13,616 nucleotides of DNA from NCBI GenBank assembly GCA_028287225.1, contig JAQBPZ010000201.1, forward strand, positions 1 to 13,616, read 5' to 3'. This document shows positions 9,093-13,616 of this stretch, in pieces (the first letter of the stretch is position 1; each line of letters begins with the position of its first letter). The notes beneath the pieces were generated by a model. The model saw only the letters and a program-made list of their open reading frames with translations, had not been told where the DNA came from and searched no databases. This DNA is from Gemmatimonadota bacterium. Its GTDB lineage: Bacteria; Gemmatimonadota; Gemmatimonadetes; Gemmatimonadales; Gemmatimonadaceae. Position numbers and translations under genes: made by a program.

Positions 9093-9524
9093 ATGGCGCG
9101 GGACGGGATGCTGGAGGTTTCGCCGACGGTGGCAATACCGCGCGCCGAGCTCGTCTACCGGGCGACGCGGGCCGGTGGGCCCGGGGGGCAGCACGTGAAC
9201 ACGTCCTCCACGCGCATCGAGCTGCTGTGGAACCTGCGGACCACGACGGCACTGGAGCCGGAGGTGCGCGAGCGGGTGGCGGCGCAGCTGCTGACCAAGC
9301 TGGATGGCGAGGGGTGGATCCGGATCGTGTCGGCGTCGAGCCGCAGCCAGGGACAGAACCGCGAGGCGGCCGAGGAGCGCCTGGTGGCGATGATCCGGGG
9401 GGCCCTCGTCGTGCGGAAGAAGCGGAAGCCCACGAAGCCCACCTTCGGCTCCCGGCAGGCGCGGCTTGAAGGCAAGAAGAAGCGGGGCGACACCAAGCGG
9501 ATGCGCCGGCCCGACTTCGACTAG
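9093..9524 (+). CDS. arfB: Alternative ribosome-rescue peptidyl-tRNA hydrolase ArfB (YaeJ/ICT1 family)
   Basis: A 143-aa class-I release-factor-like protein that frees ribosomes stalled without a stop codon. The catalytic GGQ lies in AGGPGGQHVNTSSTRIEL (about residues 27-44), followed by the conserved SRSQGQNREAAEERL helix region. There is no stop-codon recognition domain. Instead a short, very basic tail (VRKKRKPTKPTFGSRQARLE, then KKKRGDTKRMRRP) follows, as in ArfB, where it enters the empty mRNA channel. The length matches the family (about 140). ATG 9093 is listed; ATG 9108 (MLEVSPTVAIP) is an equally good start because it aligns with the E. coli start region (MIVISRHVAIP, from memory) and would give 138 aa. 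The gene is divergent from the pilS-like gene, and its TAG interlocks with the stop of the convergent gene that follows. Confidence 0.92.
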   Translation: MARDGMLEVSPTVAIPRAELVYRATRAGGPGGQHVNTSSTRIELLWNLRTTTALEPEVRERVAAQLLTKLDGEGWIRIVSASSRSQGQNREAAEERLVAMIRGALVVRKKRKPTKPTFGSRQARLEGKKKRGDTKRMRRPDFD

Positions 9525-10237
9525 GCCGTGCCGCCGGTCTCGAGGAGGCGGGCCTTCATCCTGGGCAGGGCGTCGCGCGCGTGGGTGGCCACGGGGGTGC
9601 CCGGATACAGCTCGATGATGCGCCGCAGCTCCACGAGTGCGCGGCCGGGCTCGTCGAGGGCGCCGTCGTACAGGTCGACCAGCCGCGAGCACGCATAGAG
9701 GGCGTCGCTCCGGCTGACCCCTGCGATCGCGCGGATCTCGCGGAAGAGCGCGGCTGCGCGCGCCGGGTCCGCCCCCTTGCGCGCATAGAGCTCGGCCGCG
9801 CGCATCCGGGGCCTGACCGCGGAGGGCTCCTCGGCGATGATCCGTTCGAAGGCGGCGAGGGCACCGGGAACGTCGCCGCGGGCGGCCAGCGACTCCTCGT
9901 ACGAATACTGGGCGGAATAGGGCGTGCTCGTGCCGGCCGGCAGGGTCACGGCGCCCGCGCCCGCCCCCACGGCGGCGGGAACTCGCGACATCATGAAGTA
10001 CATCAGCCCGGCGCCCAGCGCTCCGCCGACCAGGCCGGTGAGGAACGGGTGCGGCGCGGTGGAGGGCCGGTACCGGGACGCGGCCGCGGCGAGCGGCGTC
10101 GTGACCACGAAGGTCAGGACTGCCGCGGCGCGGGCGCGCATCTCCATGGCGCCATCGGGCCCCATGCGGTCCATTCGGGTGCGTGGATAGGCGGCGGAAT
10201 CGTCGCCGGGCGGGAGCACGGGGGGTGGGGTGCGCAT
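9521..10237 (-). CDS. TPR-containing membrane protein of unknown function
   Basis: A 238-aa protein I do not recognise as a named family. Two hydrophobic segments (about 36-54 and 65-83) look like TM helices joined by a short loop; an Ala/Gly-rich linker leads to a soluble helical region (about 107-232). That region has TPR-like pairs: YEESLAARGDVPGALAAFERIIAEEP, RAAELYARKGADPARAAALFREI, and SRLVDLYDGALDEPGRALVELRRIIELYPG, the last spaced as in YbgF/BamD-like repeats. It is probably a scaffold anchored in the inner membrane. Start is uncertain: ATG 10237 has no clear ribosome binding site, and ATG 10174 (217 aa) keeps both hydrophobic segments; further upstream the frame only mirrors the divergent gene. 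Its TAG overlaps that of arfB in CTAG (9521-9524), so no room for a terminator exists between the convergent genes. Confidence 0.65.
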   Translation of the reverse strand: MRTPPPVLPPGDDSAAYPRTRMDRMGPDGAMEMRARAAAVLTFVVTTPLAAAASRYRPSTAPHPFLTGLVGGALGAGLMYFMMSRVPAAVGAGAGAVTLPAGTSTPYSAQYSYEESLAARGDVPGALAAFERIIAEEPSAVRPRMRAAELYARKGADPARAAALFREIRAIAGVSRSDALYACSRLVDLYDGALDEPGRALVELRRIIELYPGTPVATHARDALPRMKARLLETGGTA

Positions 10238-10403
10238 GGGGTGTCCATAGTGGGACGGCTCGGGCGCGATGGCAATGGCCCCACCCCGCCCCGGCGCCGC
10301 GTGACGTCCCGGGGCACCAATGTTGCCCGGCTCGTCCCCTGGCGCCGCATGGCGGCGTCGCACGTATACGACCCTCAGTTGCGGTTCAACCGCGGGACTG
10401 CTG
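10238..10403. other. Divergent intergenic region, TPR gene / peptidase-barrel gene
   Basis: These 166 bp separate two divergent starts. On the plus strand a six-pair hairpin CGCCGC-ATG-GCGGCG lies at 10343-10357 and a larger dyad at 10376-10400. GTATAC at 10364-10369 is a possible part of a -10 element but has no convincing -35 partner. On the minus strand TTGCCA (10275-10270) resembles a -35 but the best -10 candidate (CACTAT, 10252-10247) is poor and would put the transcript start almost on the ATG. No ORF in it looks coding. Confidence 0.4.
10376..10400 (+). promoter_or_regulatory. Inverted repeat directly before the peptidase-barrel start codon
   Basis: CAGT, one base, GCGGTT, one base, AACCGC, three bases, ACTG: two nested pairs of complementary arms ending 3 nt before ATG 10404. 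In RNA the inner arms would fold as GCGG/CCGC around a TTCAA loop, extended by the CAGT/ACTG pairs. It occupies the place where a ribosome binding site would be, and no good Shine-Dalgarno is visible outside it. It may be an operator or an RNA structure limiting translation initiation. Confidence 0.4.
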
Positions 10404-13400
10404 ATGACCCGGTTCGCCACTCGCTGTGCGACGCTACTCGCGATCGCCGGCGGCCTGCTGTTCGCCCATGCACCATCGGCCGCGGCGCAGTACTTCGGCC
10501 GCAACAAGGTGCAATACGAGAAGTTCGACTTCCGCATCATGCGGACGCCGCACTTCGACATGTACTTCTACCCGGCGGAGTCGCTCGTCGTGCACGACGC
10601 CGGCCGCATGGCCGAGCGCTGGTACGCGCGCCACTCGGACAGCTTCCGGCACACGTTCGACCGCAAGTCGATCGTGTTCTACGCGGACCAGCCGGACTTC
10701 CAGCAGACGAACGTGGTGGGCGAGGCGCTGTCGGAGGGCACGGGCGGCGTGACGGAGGGACTGCGCACGCGCGTCGTGATGCCATTCACGGGTGTCTACG
10801 CGGACAACGACCACGTGCTCGGCCACGAGCTGGTGCACGTGTTCCAGTACAACGTGGCGGAGACGGGGCCGGGCGGGCTGGCCCGGCTCAACACGCTGCC
10901 GCTCTGGCTGATCGAGGGCATGGCCGAGTATTTCTCGCTGGGCCGCGACGATCCGCTCACGGCGATGTGGCTGCGCGACGCCGCCGAACGGGACCGGCTG
11001 CCGACGATTCACCAGCTGAACACGGACTCGCGCTTCTTCCCGTATCGCTATGGGCAGGCGCTCTGGGCATACGTGGGGGGACGCTGGGGCGACCGCGCGG
11101 TGGTGGACGTGTATCGCGCCTCGCTGCGCATGGGCTTCGAGGAGGGGATCCGGCGCGTGCTCGGCGTGTCGACGGATTCGTTGAGCAAGGACTGGATCGC
11201 CGCGACGCGCCGGGCGTACCTGCCCGTGCTCGAGGGCCGCACGCGGCCACGGCAGGCCGGCGACGCGGTGCTCCAGGGTGATCGCAAGACCGGCGACATG
11301 AACCTCGCACCCACCGTGAGCCCCGACGGCAAGCTCGTCGCGTTCTTCTCGCGGCGCGGGCTGTTCGAGATCGAGCTGTACGTGGCGGATGCGGTGACCG
11401 GGCGGGTGATCAAGACGCTGGCGGGCCCGACGAGCGATTCGCACTTCGACGCGATCAGCTTCATCAACAGCTCGGGAGCGTGGTCCCCGACGAGCGACAA
11501 GTTCGCCTTCATCGCGCAGGCGGAGGGCAACCACGAGATCGCGATCCTCGACGTCGCCTCCACGAACATCGAGCGCCGCGTCCGCGTGCCGGGGGTCGGG
11601 GCCATCTCGCACATCGCCTGGTCGCCGAACGGGCGGACGATCGCCTTCTCGGGGACGTCGGGCGGCATCAGCGACCTGTACCTGCTGGACCTCGACGCCG
11701 GCTCGGTACGCCGCCTGACGAACGACCGCAACGCCGACATCCAGCCCGCGTGGTCGCCCGACGGGCAGTCGATCGCGTTCGCGACCGACCGCGGCGCGAC
11801 GACGGACTTCTCGACGATGATCTTCTCGTCGCTGCAGCTCGCGACGATCGACGTGGCGAGCGGCCGGATCAGCGTGTTCTCGCCGTTCCCGCGCGGGAAG
11901 CACCTCAATCCGCAGTATTCCGCCGACGGCCGCAGCCTGTTCTTCATCAGCGACCAGGATGGGTTCAGCGACATCTATCGCCTGGAGCTGGCGGGGGGCG
12001 CCGTCTCGCGCGTGACCCGCCTGTCGACGGGCGTGAGCGGCATCACGGCCATCTCGCCGGCGCTGTCCGTGTCACCACGGACGGGACGCATGCTGTTCTC
12101 GGTGTTCGAGGACCAGGGCTACAGCGTGTTCGGCCTGGACTCGACGCGCACGCGCGGGGAGCCGGTGGTGCTGGGCGCGACGGTCGCGAACGCCGGCGTG
12201 CTGCCGCCGGGCGACGTGCCGGGCCGCGCGACGGTCACGGGCTACCTGCGCGACCCGCTCACGGGCCTTGCCTCCGGCACGGAGTTCACGACGCTGCCGT
12301 ACCGCTCGTCGTTCTCGCTCGATGCGGTGGGCCAGCCCTCCGTGGGCGTGTCGGCCGGCGGCCCCTTCGGTACGGGGGTGAGCGGCGGCGTGTCGTTCCT
12401 GTTCGGCGACCAGCTGAGCGATCGGCAGATCGGCGTCGCCATCCAGGCGCAGGGGCAGGTGCAGGACATCGGCGGCCAGGTGGCGTACCAGAACCTGAAG
12501 CACCGCTGGAACTACGGCGCGTCCATCGAGCACATCCCCATCCTGTACGGCGGATACTACGCCCAGAACTCGCAGACGGGAACGACGGACCTGCTCCTGC
12601 AGCGCATCTTCATCGACCAGGCGCAGGTGAGCACCTCGTACCCGTTCTCGAGCACGCGGCGGATGGAGTTCAGCGCGGCGGAAACGCGACTGGGGTACAG
12701 CACGCAGGTGCAGAGCTACGATCCGTACACGGGCTACCCGATCTCGCAGTCGTCCGGGCCGGCGAGCCCACCGGCGTACTACTCGACCGCCACCGCGGCG
12801 CTCGTGGGCGACAACTCCTACTCGGCCTTCACGAACCCGATCCAGGGCTCGCGCTACCGGCTCGAGGTGGCACCCACGCTCGGCACCTTCGCCTATACCT
12901 CGGCGCTGGCGGACTACCGCACGTACTTCTTCGCGCGGCCGTTGACCTTCGCCTTCCGCGGCATGCAGTACGGGCGCTATGGCCGCGATGCGGACAACGG
13001 ACAGCTGTACCCACTGTTCCTGGGCGAGGAGACCATCATGCGCGGATACGGGTATGGCTCCTTCACGTCCGCGGACTGCAGGCCCGCCTCCACGATCGGC
13101 AATGGCTCCTCGAGCTGCCCGGCGTTCGAGCGGCTGTTCGGGAGCCGGCTGGCGGTATTCAGCGCCGAGCTTCGCATCCCGGTGTTCGGGGTGCCGGAGT
13201 ACGGCCTGTTCAACGTGCCGTTCCTTCCGCTCACGGTGTCGCCGTTCGTCGACGTGGGGCAGGCGTGGACGGGGGGCAACTGCAACACGGCGACGGCGAT
13301 CAGCTGCCATGGATTCAACCAGTCGTTCGCGAACTCCAGCTCGCTCGGCGGCTTCATCGCGAGCGCCGGGGTCTCGGCGCGCGTGAACGTGCTGGGCTAC

Positions 13401-13490
13401 GCGATCCTGGAGGGCTACGCGGCGCATCCGTTCCAGCGCCCCGGGGCCCCGACCTGGGTGTACGGCGTGCAGCTGGCGCCGGGGTGGTAA
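10404..13490 (+). CDS. Exported gluzincin-like peptidase / TolB-like propeller / Omp85-like barrel protein
   Basis: A 1028-aa exported protein built from three parts. A signal peptide (1-28, cut after AAA before QYFG) leads to a peptidase-MA-like domain (about 35-280) with HELVH at 141-145 (HEXXH zinc motif) and WLIEGMAEYF with E171 as probable third ligand, 26 residues later. Next is a TolB/WD40-like propeller (about 295-610) with repeated SPDGK, WSPNGRTIAFSG, WSPDGQSIAFATD and SADGRSLFFISD blades. The C-terminal third (about 680-1028) is a beta-rich barrel with MRGYGYGSF at 879-887, matching the [VI]RG[FY] loop-6 signature of Omp85/BamA barrels, and ends in an aromatic residue (W1028), as outer-membrane barrels do. 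It probably sits in the outer membrane with peptidase and propeller in the periplasm. ATG 10404 is chosen because it starts the signal peptide; the frame is open to 10320 but would bury it. Substrate unknown. Confidence 0.85.
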   Translation: MTRFATRCATLLAIAGGLLFAHAPSAAAQYFGRNKVQYEKFDFRIMRTPHFDMYFYPAESLVVHDAGRMAERWYARHSDSFRHTFDRKSIVFYADQPDFQQTNVVGEALSEGTGGVTEGLRTRVVMPFTGVYADNDHVLGHELVHVFQYNVAETGPGGLARLNTLPLWLIEGMAEYFSLGRDDPLTAMWLRDAAERDRLPTIHQLNTDSRFFPYRYGQALWAYVGGRWGDRAVVDVYRASLRMGFEEGIRRVLGVSTDSLSKDWIAATRRAYLPVLEGRTRPRQAGDAVLQGDRKTGDMNLAPTVSPDGKLVAFFSRRGLFEIELYVADAVTGRVIKTLAGPTSDSHFDAISFINSSGAWSPTSDKFAFIAQAEGNHEIAILDVASTNIERRVRVPGVGAISHIAWSPNGRTIAFSGTSGGISDLYLLDLDAGSVRRLTNDRNADIQPAWSPDGQSIAFATDRGATTDFSTMIFSSLQLATIDVASGRISVFSPFPRGKHLNPQYSADGRSLFFISDQDGFSDIYRLELAGGAVSRVTRLSTGVSGITAISPALSVSPRTGRMLFSVFEDQGYSVFGLDSTRTRGEPVVLGATVANAGVLPPGDVPGRATVTGYLRDPLTGLASGTEFTTLPYRSSFSLDAVGQPSVGVSAGGPFGTGVSGGVSFLFGDQLSDRQIGVAIQAQGQVQDIGGQVAYQNLKHRWNYGASIEHIPILYGGYYAQNSQTGTTDLLLQRIFIDQAQVSTSYPFSSTRRMEFSAAETRLGYSTQVQSYDPYTGYPISQSSGPASPPAYYSTATAALVGDNSYSAFTNPIQGSRYRLEVAPTLGTFAYTSALADYRTYFFARPLTFAFRGMQYGRYGRDADNGQLYPLFLGEETIMRGYGYGSFTSADCRPASTIGNGSSSCPAFERLFGSRLAVFSAELRIPVFGVPEYGLFNVPFLPLTVSPFVDVGQAWTGGNCNTATAISCHGFNQSFANSSSLGGFIASAGVSARVNVLGYAILEGYAAHPFQRPGAPTWVYGVQLAPGW

Positions 13491-13492
13491 GC

Positions 13493-13616
13493 AGTAACGA
13501 GTAACGAGTAACGAGTAACGAGTAACGAGTAACGAGTAACGAGTAACGAGTAACGAGTAACGAGTAACGAGTAACGAGTAACGAGTAACGAGTAACGAGT
13601 AACGAGTAACGAGTAA
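13493..13616. repeat. Perfect heptanucleotide tandem repeat (agtaacg)n, truncated by window end
   Basis: Seventeen full copies and five bases of an eighteenth copy of agtaacg run without a single mismatch from 2 nt after the TAA of the barrel gene to the last base of the window, so the true length is unknown. The unit is 43% GC, lower than the surroundings. Because 7 is not a multiple of 3, every plus-strand frame meets TAA once per 21 bp. The minus strand has no stop in any frame and would read as a repeated RYSLLVT. No spacers are present, so this is a simple-sequence repeat. Confidence 0.97.

Noticed and set aside
10247..10275. Sigma-70-type promoter for the TPR gene (TTGCCA ... CACTAT)
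   Set aside because: The -10 matches only half the consensus and would start transcription about 3 nt before the ATG; too weak to call.
10320..10403. N-terminal extension of the peptidase-barrel protein by 28 residues
   Set aside because: It would put a basic, non-conserved stretch before a clear signal peptide (MTRFATRCATLLAIAGG...), and would cover the inverted repeats of the leader.
11480..13504. A 674-codon plus-strand frame overlapping the peptidase-barrel gene
   Set aside because: Arg/Gly-rich reading with no motif, in another frame of a gene that has clear propeller and barrel signatures.
13493..13616. CRISPR array
   Set aside because: The unit is 7 bp with no spacers; it is a simple tandem repeat and no cas gene is visible.

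Overview
The window is GC-rich, with the strong third-position GC bias and long mirror-image antisense frames typical of such genomes. The large surface protein at the right end joins a gluzincin-like peptidase domain, a TolB-like propeller and an Omp85-like barrel, an architecture I associate with Gemmatimonadota and related diderm lineages. The presence of outer-membrane machinery, a type IV prepilin and a sigma-54 activator fits a Gram-negative-type (diderm) bacterium. The phylum assignment is inference from gene style, not from a marker gene.

Left two thirds (minus strand, about 9041 down to 1): a PilS-like six-TM histidine kinase and a PilR/NtrC-like sigma-54 activator are followed by two ArnT/PMT-like GT-C membrane glycosyltransferases that are paralogues in tandem, a soluble polyprenyl-phosphate-sugar-synthase-like GT2, and a TMTC-like GT-C protein with C-terminal TPRs. 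All six are chained by five consecutive 4-bp start/stop overlaps. After a 179-bp gap lies the 5' end of a type IV prepilin gene, cut by the window edge. The gap contains a near-consensus -24/-12 (sigma-54) promoter pointing at the pilin, a dyad element upstream of it, and a ribosome binding site. The simplest reading is a pilus locus in which a PilSR pair controls the pilin, and a set of lipid-linked-sugar glycosyltransferases co-expressed with PilSR decorates the pilin or another exported product. The glycosylation link is inferred from gene order and family knowledge.

Middle (9093-10237): a divergent arfB (YaeJ) ribosome-rescue hydrolase, and a convergent TPR-containing membrane protein whose stop codon interlocks with that of arfB in a shared CTAG.

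Right (10404-13490, plus strand): the 1028-aa exported peptidase/propeller/barrel protein, with an inverted repeat immediately before its start codon. It is followed at once by a perfect heptanucleotide tandem repeat that runs off the window end.

No rRNA, tRNA, CRISPR array, transposase or phage gene was recognised.
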